Origin: Thereva unica
Lineage: Eukaryota > Arthropoda > Insecta > Diptera > Therevidae
DNA length: 64,000 bases
Direction of reading: 5' to 3'
NCBI GenBank assembly: GCA_949987705.1
Contig: OX465281.1
Span: forward strand, 190,265,112-190,329,111
This document shows, one piece after another, positions 1-11,561 of the stretch (the stretch's first letter is position 1; each line of letters starts with the position of its first letter). The position numbers and the translations under genes were made by a program. The notes under the pieces were generated by a model that was not told the DNA's origin, ran no database searches, and saw only the letters and a list, made by a program, of their open reading frames with translations.

Positions 1-48
1 GAAATATGCGTTGCTCGTTGCAGTTCCGAGAATGGGCAATACATATTA

Positions 49-400
49 ATGGTTGCCGTTTATATTTCGCCTGGAAAATCTATGAGACAGATACAACAAT
101 TTTTATTCGAAAATTTGATGATTTATACAAAAGAAGGTTCTGAAATTCTCGAAAAAAGATTTGGCGAAAAATATGATAATGTACCGATGATTTTAAGTGG
201 ACACTTCAATATTAACTTTGCAGATGATAAAAATCTACCATTAATTGAATTTTTAAATGCAACACTTAATTTAAATATGTCCAATGATCGGAAACTTAGT
301 ACTACCAAATATAAAACGACGATCGATGCGGTTTTTACCCGATACTTAGATAAATTTGAATCAAACATTTTCATTTCTTACTTTAGTTACCATAACCCGA
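49..400 (+). pseudogene. Endonuclease/exonuclease/phosphatase-like domain fragment, probably from a Helentron
   Basis: The reading frame holds an apurinic-endonuclease-like segment. A strand ending ILSGHFNINF corresponds to the usual GDFN metal/catalytic motif with the Asp changed to His. It is followed by a TTIDAVF stretch and a SYFSYHNPIV tail, as in the C-terminal half of EEP nucleases carried by Helentrons and non-LTR elements. Only about 115 residues remain, and the start codon is arbitrary because the window edge or a truncation lies just upstream. It runs directly into a Helitron Rep-type domain in another frame (from about 396), which favours a Helentron origin over a LINE. The Asp-to-His change suggests it is inactive. 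Family assignment is inference from motifs. Confidence 0.55.
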
Positions 401-690
401 TTGTATCTTTTTTACAATAAGTGCTAATGAAATAGGATGGTCAAAATTGCTACAATTATTACATAATTTAAAAAATAATTCTGAGATATCGGTTGAAGAT
501 GCAGCAGCATTAAATTTTATAGAAAAAAGTACACTTGTTAATGAAGACGCAGTTACTTGTGCTACATATTTTAACAAGTTGGTTAATGTCCTAATGAAAA
601 TACTGCAATCAAAAAGATTTAGTCCTTTCAAGAAATATAGAATTTTGTATTACTTCAAAAGAATCGAATTTCAACATCTAAGTTCTAAGT
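396..690 (+). pseudogene. Helitron/Helentron Rep N-terminal domain fragment
   Basis: In a frame shifted from the preceding endonuclease piece, translation reads ANEIGWSKLLQ, then EDAVTCATYFNKLV, then KYRILYYFKRIEFQH. This is the block just before the HUH motif in the rolling-circle replication protein of animal Helitrons/Helentrons. The frame breaks immediately after EFQH, exactly where the family would continue into the His-hydrophobe-His catalytic motif, so that motif is missing. A T-homopolymer follows at about 725-743. The fragment is non-functional. Domain order (endonuclease before Rep) is reversed relative to usual Helentron proteins, so a deletion or the fusion of two copies is likely. 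Confidence 0.6.
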
Positions 691-929
691 TTTCACTTCT
701 ATCGGCAGTCCCTATAACTGCCATTTTTTTTTTTTTTTTTTTTAATATTTACTTAAACTTGAATAATTCCTAGACTAATTATCGTAGAGCAACGTAATTC
801 GGTTCGTCTTTTAGGTAAATGTGTATTCTTTTATATGATATTAAGTGGATGACATCGTTTACAAGATATGTAATTAAAAATGTGATCTAAATCCCAATTT
901 TTTTCGTTTTTTCAGAAAAATTCCAATAT

Positions 930-1270
930 TTTAGCATTTTGGTCTTATTTTGAACCTACATATCTTGTAAAGGGAGTCACTCAAGTTCCCGTTCTTAAAA
1001 TTTTCGAATTCAAGTATCAAATTAGTATTCAGCATGCTCAAAATCATATAAATACAAGTTTTGAACAATTTTGAAAAAAAAATTTCGCCATATTGGATCC
1101 GCCATTTTGAATTTCCAAATTTTGACATCAAATTCGTAATCGGCATGTCCAAAAACATCTAGATACAAGTTTTGAGTTTATTTCTACAATGTTTTAAAAA
1201 TAATGCCCGCCATATTGTATTCACCATTTTGAATTTTCAGTTTTTGATATTAAATTCGTGATCAGCGAGC
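930..1270. repeat. Degenerate tandem repeat with a shared AT-rich core
   Basis: About three diverged units of roughly 120 bp each contain a 'cgccattttgaattt' stretch followed by 'tcaaattcgtaatc' and a GC-containing spacer. The same core recurs in the three tandem units inside the insertion in the Polinton penton gene (28640-29012), so both belong to one dispersed family. It sits just downstream of the Helentron Rep fragment. No coding capacity is evident. Confidence 0.55.
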
Positions 1271-1299
1271 TCGATTACCCTATAATACCGAATTTCGTC

Positions 1300-1860
1300 C
1301 AAATTCATCAATATTTAGACCACGTTTTCGGCAATTCGTTCCACTGTGAAGCGTTGTAAATTTCAATTACGAAAGGTTCCTTTATAATCCCTTCGACATT
1401 CGCGAGTATTGGCCAAAATTGCTCAGTTGAGCTATTAAAAATTGGCAAACCATCGCCATTAATGTTTAACAAAATGCTATTATCTTTTTGTAAATTTTAA
1501 AATGCCTTCTTAAGACAAACTGTAACATCTTGCTGCCAATATTTGCATTCTTCATCGATGTTCGTCACTTCTACTGATTTTGGTGTCATCAGAACGGTTC
1601 TTCCTTCAGTTGGAAATTTACTAGGAAGTAGTTTGTTTAAAACACTAAGTAAATCAGTTATTCCATTTCTACCGATACCATATTTGTTAGCCCAACTTCC
1701 AATTCCCGCGATTGCATCTCCTACTCTAATATTGATATCATCATTATAATCAAATTATTCAGATAAGTTGCCCAAATTATCAACTTCATTTCTCATTCGA
1801 TTTGATTCTTCCTCATCCGAAAATTCGATGATTCCGCTGTTCCCATCTAAAAAAACTTGA
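1300..1860 (-). pseudogene. Decayed transposase-associated protein (Tnp2/EnSpm-like motif)
   Basis: Conceptual translation of the minus strand gives a continuous run with one internal stop. It contains GSWANKYGIGRNGITDLL, then FPTEGRTVLMTP, then LLNINGDGLPIFNSSTEQ followed by FWPIL. The 'NxDGLPxFxSSxxxFWPI' pattern is found in the N-terminal part of Tnp2/transposase-domain proteins of EnSpm/CACTA-like elements in animals and fungi. No start and no catalytic core are visible. The assignment rests on motif memory alone, so it is tentative; that it is an old coding relic is better supported. Confidence 0.4.
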
Positions 1861-2270
1861 AGCAGTACTAGTAGAAGAGGCTTGACCGGCTTGAGAAGTT
1901 TCGAATGCCATTCTTATATATTTCCGCTTGTCTCTGGTGAACTTTCCACTTCTTTTATATTTTTGTAGCAATTTTTTGTCCATCATAAGATACCGCGGTT
2001 ACAAACTTCACTAACAATTTCAGTCTTTTGCTTGAAAAATCAAATTGGGAATAACGATAATAGTCTTAAAAATTGTTGTCAAACGAATTGCTCATAATAA
2101 GCTCATAACAACCTTCCAATCAATGAACATTAAGTGGGACATTCAATTTCGGTTTCTTTCTCACTTTCCTCTTATTATGATCTCATTATTTTCTCACAAC
2201 TGATTTAATTTTTTTTGGCATTTGGGATGTCATATTTTCCTCATATTTAGCTCATTGTGAGTTGTAAGAC

Positions 2271-3358
2271 AAAGGAGGTGGGTCAAAATTGCCCCAGGCC
2301 CGGCGCAAAAGAAAAGTATCTCAGATTATCGGCTATAATATGTATTGAATTTTTGTATAGTTGTTATATCCCGTAACTGTGGCTAAGGTGTTAATAATGC
2401 TATTTCTTTATATTCGGGCGAAATGATTAATTAACCCTGTATTTTTGTAACGCCACCACATATCTTCATGAATAAGGTATCAGTGCACGCAGAATACTCC
2501 CACCTATCTAAAATTGTAAAAACGACGGTACCACAGTACCAACTTCCAGAGTTATGAGTCGTCAAAGTCAAAATTTTGTTTTTTTTAACAAAAATGTCAC
2601 TTTCAACCACCTTTTTCTCCAAAATATTCATAGTCAACTAATGTTTTTTTTCCCAGAATAAGAAAGCTTGGAGTTTTTCCTATGAATAATGTCCAGACAA
2701 TTTTTATGCTACGGCCTTTACTTTCGAAGTTATAAGCAATTTTAATACTAAAATTGGCGTTATTTCGTACTTTTTTAGTACTCTTTTTCCTAAGCTTATG
2801 TCGAAAAGAACTAAGTGGAAAAAGTCAAAGTCAAAATTGCTTGCAATTTCCGCAAATAAGGCCAGTTTTAGCATTTAAATTGATTTTAATTTCGAACGTA
2901 AAGGCCGTAGCATAAAAATTGTCTGGACATTATTCATAGGAAAAACTCCAAGCTTTCTTATTCTGGGAAAAAAAACATTAGTTGACTATGAATATTTTGG
3001 AGAAAAAGGTGGTTGAAAAAGACACTTTTGTTAAAAAAACAAAATTTTGACTTTGACGACTCATAACTCTGGAAGTTGGTACTGTGGTACCGTCGTTTTT
3101 ACAATTTTAGATAGGTGGGAGTATTCTGCGTGCACTGATACCTTATTCATGAAGATATGTGGTGGCGTTACAAAAATACAGGGTTAATTAGTCATTTCGC
3201 CCGAATAAAAAGAAATAGTATTATTAACACCTTAGCCACAGTTACAGGATATAAGAACTATACAGAAATTCAATACATGTTATAGCCGATAATCTGAGAT
3301 ACTTTTCTTTTGCGCCGGGCCTGGGGTAATTTTGTATGGGCTGTGACCCACCTCCTTT
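2271..3358. repeat. 1.09-kb foldback (long inverted repeat) element
   Basis: The left arm begins aaaggaggtgggtc and the right arm ends gacccacctccttt. The two arms, each over 500 bp, are near-perfect reverse complements (for example 2431-2740 against 2890-3180) around a short centre near 2810. A transcript would form a very long hairpin. The arms have no convincing open reading frame. No clear target-site duplication was found at the ends, because the outermost bases carry small indels. It is most likely a non-autonomous foldback transposon or MITE; an inverted duplication in place is the alternative. Confidence 0.85.
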
Positions 3359-3724
3359 CTGGTTTTGTGAACTCATTTTGCCTGCTGGGCATAACCTTAA
3401 CATTTTATACAAGTTGTCAGTTGTGGAATTATTTTAATAAATAAACTCACAAGCTATTGCAAATAACAAAATATCCCAACAGGCCGCATAAAGAGGCTTC
3501 CCAATCCCCGGCCTCCCGACCCTAGATGCAGCAACAGCGAATAGATACAAAATGGCAATAAGGAAGGCTAAACGTATCGCCTTAAACCACTAGAAAACCA
3601 CCACCACTGCGAGAAAATTGGTGAACTGAACTTTAAAATAACCTTAAGTCGCATACAATTTCCACATATTCAGCTGAGGATAAAACAGTCCTCAGTTCGC
3701 CCAACTGGACTAGAACTGAAGTTT
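3359..3724. other. Intergenic stretch without recognised features
   Basis: I see no coding, repeat or RNA signal here. The short GC-richer part near 3480-3610 does not translate into anything recognisable. Confidence 0.5.
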
Positions 3725-5250
3725 ATTTATTTATTTATTTTATTTATTTTAATCAAAAGTACACAAGATTTACACCTTATTTCGTACTGTAACACCGGAA
3801 AATAATATTGATAAAGTTAAAAACAAAATTAAACTTAAAATAAAAATTAAATTTAAAATTACAAATGGGAAAAGAGAAAGAAAATAAAAATAAAATAGAA
3901 GTACTAGAACTAGACACAGTTAATTTATTTTAATTTAATTTAATTAAGACATAATTCATAGCCGGTGAAATGAGTCTGAAGATGAGAAGATGAAAGCTGA
4001 GAAGAATGTACGAAAAACCATGATAAGCAGCAAGCAAGCAATAAATACAATATTATACGTTCCGTATATCAAGGTACGCGATCACTCCGCTCCTGAAAGT
4101 GCCGAGGGAGCTGATACTTTGCAGATGGAATGGGAGGCTATTCCAAAGTCTAACAGTATGTACAAAGAAGGAACGACCACCCAACAGGGAATAGTGTCTA
4201 GGAATACGAAATTGCAAGTACGAAGAGGAACAAGACTATCAGCAAGATATGAGGGGGCAGAGGAATTAATGATTTTATGCAATAAACATAGGCCATGCAC
4301 TTCACGATATGTGAGAAGGTTGCAAGGTAGCAAGGAAGGACGAAGACCAGAAACATGTGCAAAACGATTAAGGTGAAAAATGAACCTTAAACAATCATTG
4401 AAGGCAACATTCAATCTATGTTTACATGTGGAGTCAAGGCATATATAAACAGCAGATCCGAATAGAAAATGGGGAAGTATAAGGGATTTTACTAGCGCAA
4501 GACGAGTGTTACGGGATAATAAGCTACCATAGAGACGTAGGCGACGCAAACAAGTATAGATTTTTTTCAGAGTGAGCCACACATGATAACAACAGGACAA
4601 GTTAGAGTAAACCAATACTCCAAGATTCTTAGAAGGCGAGACTATTCTCAGCGAAATATTGTTTAGCTTTAGAGGGGGGATGCTGGAAGTATCAAGAAGA
4701 GATCTGCTAAGTATTAGTACAGATGATTTATTAGGGTTTAACTTCAAGAAGTTATTATCACACCATAGGGATATGGATTTCAAATCGTTATTTAAGGCTT
4801 CAATAAGGCTAGCAATATCATTAGGAGTACAGTTATTATATAATTGGAGGTCGTCCGCGTAGCAATGGTGACGAGCAAAGGATAAACAATTAGGTAAATC
4901 ATTAACATATAGAGAGAACAGCAGTGGCCCAAGAACAGAGCCTTGAGGAACACCCGAGGGAACAGAGATAAAGGAGGAAAAATCGTTATATTTCACGCAT
5001 TGATATCTATTAATTAGGAAAGAGGCAAGAAGATGAGTCGCAGAGGACGAGAGGGCGAAATTGGAGGACAATTTATTGAGGAGAACGCTATGGCAAACCG
5101 TGTTGAAAGCACGTGAGAAATCTAGAAGGATCAATATACCCAACTCATTCCTATCACATGCCATACGTAAGTCCGTCAAGACCGTTAGCAGCGCAGTTTC
5201 ACAGCTATGGAACTTCCTGAACCCAGATTGCAACGGATTCAATAATTTTG
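3725..5250 (-). mobile_element. 5'-truncated non-LTR retrotransposon (jockey/CR1 superfamily)
   Basis: The minus strand encodes an open reverse transcriptase of about 390 residues (coding 5250 down to 4082). It begins at RT block 2 (LNPLQSGFRKFHSCETALL), with FSRAFNTV (first catalytic Asp block; DKV/DTV Asp replaced by Asn-Thr), GVPQGSVLGPLLF, the catalytic HHCYADDLQLY, then the thumb-like SPSKNLGVLV and the C-terminal connection. The 3' end, at about 3725 on the forward strand, is an AAAT-type tail seen as repeated ttta. The upstream endonuclease and ORF1 are missing, as is typical of 5'-truncated insertions. The first dozen residues of the open frame are probably flanking sequence. YADD is intact, but truncation makes it a dead copy. 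Confidence 0.88.
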
Positions 5251-5535
5251 TATGCTTGTATACTTTGCTCTTACCACCAAACACCCCTATCCCACTAAAA
5301 GCAAGTCTAAACTACCAGTTTTGGACGTTAAACCATTAAGTTGGCAACTCTGCTCCGTTGATACCTTTTGCAGCAACATAGAGTTCACATCGGAAGCCTC
5401 TTCTTCTTCTTTGATACGTGAGTTGCCGGTCCGAGCGGGAAGACACAAACTAGTTACTAAATTTTAAAAATTGGTCTTATTTGGGGCTTATTTGGTACTT
5501 TTCGCCAAAACTTAGGTGGAATATAGTAGGCCTAA

Positions 5536-5952
5536 AGGCTGTATCAGATCCAAAGCAGAAAAGCAGAACCGTCGGCAGAGAATTGTTCCCATTGGCTTAC
5601 GTGGGTCACGTGACAAGAAAAGCAGCAGAGAGTTCTGCCGCTGCTTTCTCATCTCAAATCCTAATTTTGCTGCTTTGCAAAGCAGAATTTTTTGACATTT
5701 CAAACATTTGTTACTTGGCAAGTTGATTTTAAATGACAAATGGATATTTTAGGGTGGTTTTTTGTATCTATTTATGTATATACACAGTTATGATTCAGAA
5801 AAAATGTTATTTTTTGTTATTTTTGAAATATCTTGCTAAAAAATTAAAAGTCTGCCGCGGCTGCTGCTTTACGTGGATCTGATTCAGCGGGCAGAATTCT
5901 GCTTCTGCCTCTGCTTCTGCCGCTGCTCAAAAAGTTGGATCTGATACAGCCT
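5536..5952. mobile_element. Harbinger-type MITE, 417 bp, TSD TAA
   Basis: The terminal inverted repeats start AGGCTGTATCAGATCCAA and end with its reverse complement. The element is flanked by TAA at 5533-5535 and 5953-5955. A 3-bp TWA duplication is the hallmark of PIF/Harbinger. The interior is rich in gcagaa / ttctgc motifs and carries no gene. It lies just upstream of the odorant receptor exons and may interrupt an intron or exon of that gene. Confidence 0.82.
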
Positions 5953-6058
5953 TAAGGCTTTCGTTTACATATTGTGTTGCTTGGAAGAAAATTTGTTACT
6001 TAACCTAATTAATTACGAAATACCTATTAAAAGTGAAAAACCATATTCTTCCTGCTAG

Positions 6059-6331
6059 GTTGATACTTTATCGACATCATTTTACATGTCATCGTGGTAT
6101 AAATATCCGCTTGGTGTTCAAAAGACTGGATTGATGCTGATGATTGGAGCTGCTAAACCTATTCAAATAAAAGCTATGTACATTGATATGCGCTTGAGCA
6201 CATTCCTAAATGTAAGTAGAATTTTTGTTTATTGTGACAATAACAATGTATTTTGATGTTTCTTTTAGATTATTCGCGCCTCATATGGATATTTCGCAAT
6301 GCTGCGGAACTTAAATCGCTCGGCAAAGTGA
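6059..6331 (+). CDS. Odorant receptor, last two exons (C-terminus)
   Basis: Two short exons splice cleanly. Exon 6059..6211 follows a ctgctag acceptor and ends at a gtaagt donor. The 57-bp intron 6212..6268 ends ttttag, and exon 6269..6331 ends in TGA. The joined product ends with the layout of insect 7-transmembrane odorant receptors: an SSWYKYPLGVQKT segment, a hydrophobic stretch with KPIQIKA, then LSTFLN followed by IIRASYGYFAMLRN and a short tail. The family's conserved C-terminus mediates association with the Orco co-receptor in sensory neuron membranes. Upstream exons are not visible; a MITE (5536-5952) and a LINE lie in front, so the gene may be a relic or its 5' part may be outside the window. 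The exon lengths and splice sites are what I see; function is by family. Too short to appear as a long reading frame. Confidence 0.75.
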
Positions 6332-6694
6332 AGATGTTTTTAATTTGGTGTTTAGAAACTTAGGCCTGTGTTATGAAATAGACCAATTGTTTTATATAAA
6401 TATATAGCGGCTCTCAAAATTATTGGCACCCCCAAGTCAATGAAAGATGATATTAAAAAACTAGAGTATGTTACCAAATCTTTTTTTGATTAAAATTTCA
6501 TTGTTTAAATTATAAATAATTTTACAAAAAAAAATTCAAATTCATTTAATTTTATTGATTTAACAAAAAAATAATTTCAATGCTAAATTAAACTTTCCAA
6601 AATTATTGGACCAGTGGCGGCGAACCTTTCTGAGAAGTGAGAAGTGGGTCAAATTTTATTAATTATATTTTTTAGTACCAGCACGTGGTCCATG
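6332..6694. other. Region downstream of the odorant receptor with a Tc1-like end sequence
   Basis: The stretch holds two directly repeated 'caaaattattgg' motifs (about 6416 and 6598). One continues as attggcaccccca, which resembles the termini of Tc1-like elements. No complete element or gene can be delimited. Confidence 0.35.
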
Positions 6695-7165
6695 GGGGCC
6701 TCGGTAGCCTAGGGAGTAAGGCGTCTGGCTACTATCCCAGAGGTCCCGGGTTCGAATCCCGGCCAGCCCCACGGTCCTTCGCCTTTTCCACTTTCCCACC
6801 TACATAACTTTCCTTCTTTCTTCTTCCCTCTTTACATTCCTGATTCCTTCTGTCATAGCCTTCCTTAGCCCTTCCCCGCTCCACCAAAGCGCATGTCATT
6901 GGTTGGTTGATGAGATTCAACTCGTTTCAGGAGGCATAACACTCCAGCGAGTTGTTTCTCGATGCCCCGATGACAAAGTCGCCAGTAATGGTTGGGAGTA
7001 GGTGGACTTCAAAATATCGCTGGTAGGTTGTGACAGTTCCTTTCTTCCCCGACTAGAGCTGCTGTTCGACATTGCACTCTATATGAAGAAAATAGATTGT
7101 CGACACAGTATAAAGGGCGTTTCCTGTGACTCTAGTCTTTCACATAAAAAAAAAAAAAAAAAAAA
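6695..7165 (+). mobile_element. tRNA-derived SINE with poly(A) tail
   Basis: The 5' part (6695-6772) folds like a tRNA. It has an A-box-like tagcctagggagtaagg, a five-pair anticodon stem (tctgg/ccaga) and a perfect B box inside gggttcgaatccc. The acceptor stem is imperfect and the anticodon loop has eight bases, so this is a tRNA-derived promoter rather than a working tRNA. About 370 bp of unrelated body follow, ending in a run of 20 A (7146-7165). RNA polymerase III would start within the head. No clear target duplication was identified. Confidence 0.8.
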
Positions 7166-8024
7166 TTAAGGCGTGATCTGAAAAGTGCTAAATTAGAATA
7201 GTTAAACAACGCTCCTTTGGTTATCCGCTCAAATTCGTTCCGTTTTCTTACGGAACGTCTATTTTGGTTCAGAATATTATTTCAGAGCCGTTATATCATC
7301 GAGGTGTAAAATCTCTCCGTTCTACGAAAATCAACGAAAACCTATGCGAGTTACGTTCCAAACAATGTGGAAAATGACACCGAGTTGTCACATAACCGGA
7401 TGGTCAGACCACAAATATTAAAATTCGTAGAAAGATTAAATACATCCAAAAATTTTCTGAATGAAATATGAAACACGATTTCATACTTCATCCAGAAAAT
7501 GCAACACAAACAATTTTGTGTGAGATAATAATGCGATGAAGCCTTTCCATCGCAATCAAAAAGTCAGTCAAACAACCGACCGGGACGTATCGACTCCTCT
7601 AAAGAGAAGACTTCTGAAGAAGTATCGTTATTAGTTCATATAATTGTTTAATTGATTTCCCTTGCTTTTCAATTAATAAAGAAAGTTATTAGTGAATTAT
7701 TTTTATTCTTTATTCTTTTACTAGCATACACCCCGCGTGCCTTGCAACGCCTTTAAATGAAAACTGTTTATTATGTGCAAAGTTTTCCTTCACAAAAAAA
7801 AAAAAAAACAAACAAAAAGTCGCTGTTATTATTCCTAAAAAGGGTTTATTATAGTGCATTTTTTTAATAACTATAGTAAACAAATTGCTGCGTATATCAC
7901 CTGTGCTAACCAAAATCTGCAAGTTTTGAAGCAGAGATTGGCATGTAGATGTCATCAATAGAAGTGACATTTACGTGGGTGCAAGAAATTATAAAACAAT
8001 CACAAATGAATATTAAATAAAGTG
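7166..8024. other. Non-coding stretch, nothing recognised
   Basis: No supported gene. A stretch ending in an aataaag signal followed by T-rich sequence (about 7675-7720) could be the edge of a retroelement LTR, but no partner was found. Confidence 0.4.
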
Positions 8025-8700
8025 AATTTCGAGTCATTCATTTCTTCGTGATTATAGGGATGCAGTGTCAAAATTTCAGCCCTTCAGCTTCAGAGTTTTG
8101 GGTTAACCCCATTTCATCCCCTTAGGGGATGAATTTCGAGTAATCGCCTCATAGTGGATGTCCACGTCATTATAGGGATGCACTGTCCAAATTTCAGCTC
8201 TATAGCTCCAGTAGTTTGGTAACCCCATTTCACCCCTTTAGGGGGATGAATTTCGAAAAATCGCTTCTTAGTGAATGTCCACGTCATTATAGAGATGCAT
8301 TGTCAAAATTTCAGCCGTTTAGCTCCAGCGGTTTAGGTTAACCCCATTTAACCCCCTTAGGGAATAAATTTCAAAAAATCGCTCCTAAGTGGATGTCCAC
8401 GTTATTATAGTGATGCAGGGTCAAAATTAAAGCCCTTCAGCTGCAGCAGTGTGGGTTAACCCCATTTCACCCCCTTAGGGAATGAATTTCGCAAAATCGC
8501 TTCTTAGTGGATGTCCACGTCATTAAGGGGATGCACTGTCAAAATTTCAGCCCTATAACTTTAGCGGTTTGGATAAACCGCATTTCAACCCATTAGGGGA
8601 TGAATTTCGAAAAATCGCTTTTTAGTGGATGTCCACATCATTATAGGGATGCACTGTCAAAATTTCAGCCCTTTAGCTCTAGCGGTTTAGGTTGTGCGTT
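8025..8700. repeat. 118-bp tandem repeat, about six copies
   Basis: Units start near 8040, 8158, 8273, 8391, 8509 and 8626. Each carries gatgtccacgtcattatag, then aaaatttcagccctt, then an accccatttcaccccctta block and gaatttcgaaaaatcgc. Copies differ by about 10-20 percent. No frame is maintained, so this is satellite-like, possibly the internal array of a non-autonomous element. Confidence 0.9.
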
Positions 8701-10797
8701 GTCTGTCAGTTATTTTTTATACAATAGAAAAAAAAGTAAAGAAAAAAAATGAGTGTGCGTAGGACCACACTTTAGAAGTGTTAACTTCTATGGCTAGTCT
8801 AAATTTCCAAATCAATCTTAATACAGGACGATAAGAATTAATATATTTTATTTATGAATATTCTGTTAAAGTTTATTTAATTGTTACTTATATGTACTCA
8901 CTCCAAAATGTGTTGCAATGTTTTGGAAATTAAACTATTTGTCTTAAACTTATCACACAAAGATCGGACGATGGATGACTGGGATAATGTAGTTTTTAGT
9001 AAAAATAGTGGCTAATATATAGTAATAAATACATAGTGCATAGTTCATAGGAAATATGTAGTACATAGTACACAGTACATATCGTCGGGTTGATGCAATA
9101 GTCACGAAACAGAAATTTTTGCTATTTTAAACATTGTGCAAATATGCAAAAAAGTCATATTATATTCAGCCAAAGTCACGGATCTAAATTTTTATGGGAA
9201 TCTACTGGATTCAATTTGAATTTTTTCAGAACCAGTAAAATAAGTAAAATTAAACGATTTATATTTATATCATAAACATAAATTCAAATATATGTTTATA
9301 CATTAAAGATCAGAAACTTAATGGCTGAGATAACAGAGATAATTAACAAAGAAAACGAGCAGCTACGAAGTTTTTCAACACGCTTTTTGCGCGAAATCAA
9401 ACGCTTGGTCACCAAACCCATTCTCCTCTGCATTACTTATAAGTCATTACAGAAAACACTAATTAAAGAAGTACTTCCAAATCGACTTCCCAAGTAAATA
9501 CTTGCGATTTTCCCTACTGGGATACTGCCCCAGATATGTACGTAAAATACAGACGCGCAGTCGAATAGGCGAAACGCCGAAACGTATTCCATGTCGCCGA
9601 AAGCGATTAATCCAAGCAAAATATTTAAATATTGCAGCCATTTAGCTGGCTAGAGCATGGCAACTTTTAGTCGAGGTCCAGCAACAGACAGCAGCGATGG
9701 TCACGCGCATTTTTGGTTCGCACCCGTTTCTGGGCACTTGTGCCTATGCAGCTGGCTAGAGCATGGAAACTTTTGGTTGAGCTCCATTTACAAACAGCAG
9801 CGCATAATTATATGTGTGCGAGGCAAAATAGCCCGCGCTTGGTGGGTGGGATTGGGTTTGAATGTTGCAATGCAGAAGATGCTCTCAGCATCGCCTATCC
9901 CTAGCACTTACCGATGATGCACTGGTATAACTAGTCATCTGGTAAAGGGTAGTTGCATTTTCTTTAGTGTTAGAAGAGCCCATAAACTTAAATGGTAAGG
10001 AGTAATACAGAATTAGACCCAAACAAGTGTTTTCGTATTTTTGTAATACGTAATATGTAAAGATGAGCAGTTCTGAACCTGCTTAAAAGTAAGTACTTGT
10101 GTAACTACTCTAAGGAAAGTAAAAAAGTAAGACCTTACCTCCTATGATATCGTATGTAAAAAAAAGTACTTATGTAAGGGGTATTGCATATCCCTTACTA
10201 GCAAGGGCGCATTTCAGTACTTCTGAAAACTTACAAGCAAGCCCTACTTGGTTGAGTTTGGGGGCCAAATAAACCAATTTGGTATAAAGTGAAATATTAT
10301 CCACCACAGTGCGGAGAAAAGCTTTTCTCTCTCCAGCTTTGAGCTTTGATATCAAAGACGTCTGGACTAAAAGGCGCACAACAGAGCACAATCCTGTGTT
10401 AATATCCGTCGAAGAAAAACATTCTTTTTTCAGCTATATTCAAGTATGGATTTTAGTCGTCGCAAATACACAAGGCAGGCTTGTAGTCATCACATATTTA
10501 GCGATACAGGCATTGTAATCGTCATTGAGGACAAGGAGATAAGCCTTGTATCAGGAAGAATTATAGATAGGAAATTGATAAGCTATAGTCGCCAATAAAC
10601 GGCATTAGATAACCGTCAACTTTCACTGTTGGTTTGGGGGTTGGATAAGCTTTGTATGGTGTTGGGAATAAATACCGGCGCGAACTTGGAACAAAGGGAA
10701 ATTAGACGCGTTTAAAAAGGACACAGTTACTATGATTACATGCCGGATGGAGGACTTAATGAGATCCAACTGACAGTTCAATCCGCGGCGACAGTTT
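8701..10797. other. Two-kilobase non-coding stretch
   Basis: Only short unsupported frames are present. About 8995-9085 contains repeated 'atagtacat'-like words. About 9650-9800 contains an imperfect duplication of a 'ggctagagcatgg.aacttttgg' segment. I recognise no gene, RNA or complete element. Confidence 0.45.
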
Positions 10798-11561
10798 ACC
10801 TACTTGAGAGCTTGACTTCAAGCTGGCTTGAAAATATATTTGACACTTCGCAAAAGTTTGTCGCGATGGAAGAAACAATGTTTTCATATTTGTGTGCTTC
10901 TTATATCAATAAAATAAATTTATTAAATGAATTGCGCAGGAAACGTGTGGCAAAACGAAGAAATAGATTTCGAAGAGATTTACAAAGAAAATTAAATGCG
11001 AACTTTCAGTATCAAAGTGAAAATATAAGTCGCATTTTGCAAGTGTTTGTAAAAAAAACTCCTTGCCAAAAACAAGGAAATTGTGGATGAAGAATATAAG
11101 TGACCACTGGTGGGAAAAAATTGTTATGTCGGAAAACTACGATGAAATGTTTCAAAATTTCCGAATATGCAAAGTGACATTTAATTATATTTGTGAAAAA
11201 CTATCAGCAGAACTGAAACCTAAAAACAACACAGTGAGAAAGCCTAATAAGTGTTCAAAAGAAAGTGGCTATTTTCTTGAATAAATTAGCATCATGTGCG
11301 GAAAATCGCGTTATTGGAAACCAGTTTGGGGTGCACGCCTATTGCAATTCTGCGGGGCGGTCAACAAAGTTCTACTATGTGAAGCAGTTAAATTACCAAC
11401 CGCCGAAGAAGCACAACATATCGTGGGTTTAAAAGCAGAAATCACTAAGTCAAAAACCATAGTTTTTAGTAAATCGATATTTAAGATGTTTGTGTCTCTG
11501 AAAATTTTGTAATGGCATATAATAGTAATCGGCTCAGTATACATTGTTTTTTAGATTTCTA

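Noticed and set aside
3990..4376. Plus-strand 128-codon frame
   Set aside because: It is the antisense shadow of the LINE reverse transcriptase on the minus strand.
5960..6058. An additional odorant receptor exon containing FTYCVAWKKICYL
   Set aside because: The peptide loosely resembles the receptor region before the last exons, but no acceptable splice donor follows it.
6695..6772. Functional tRNA gene
   Set aside because: The B box is perfect, but the acceptor stem mispairs, the anticodon loop has eight bases, and it continues into a SINE body with a poly(A) tail.
8025..8700. CRISPR-like array
   Set aside because: Units are contiguous 118-bp tandem repeats without unique spacers, in a eukaryotic context.
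9437..9917. Several overlapping 60-86 codon frames
   Set aside because: They overlap in different frames on both strands, show no family features, and lie in a locally duplicated segment.
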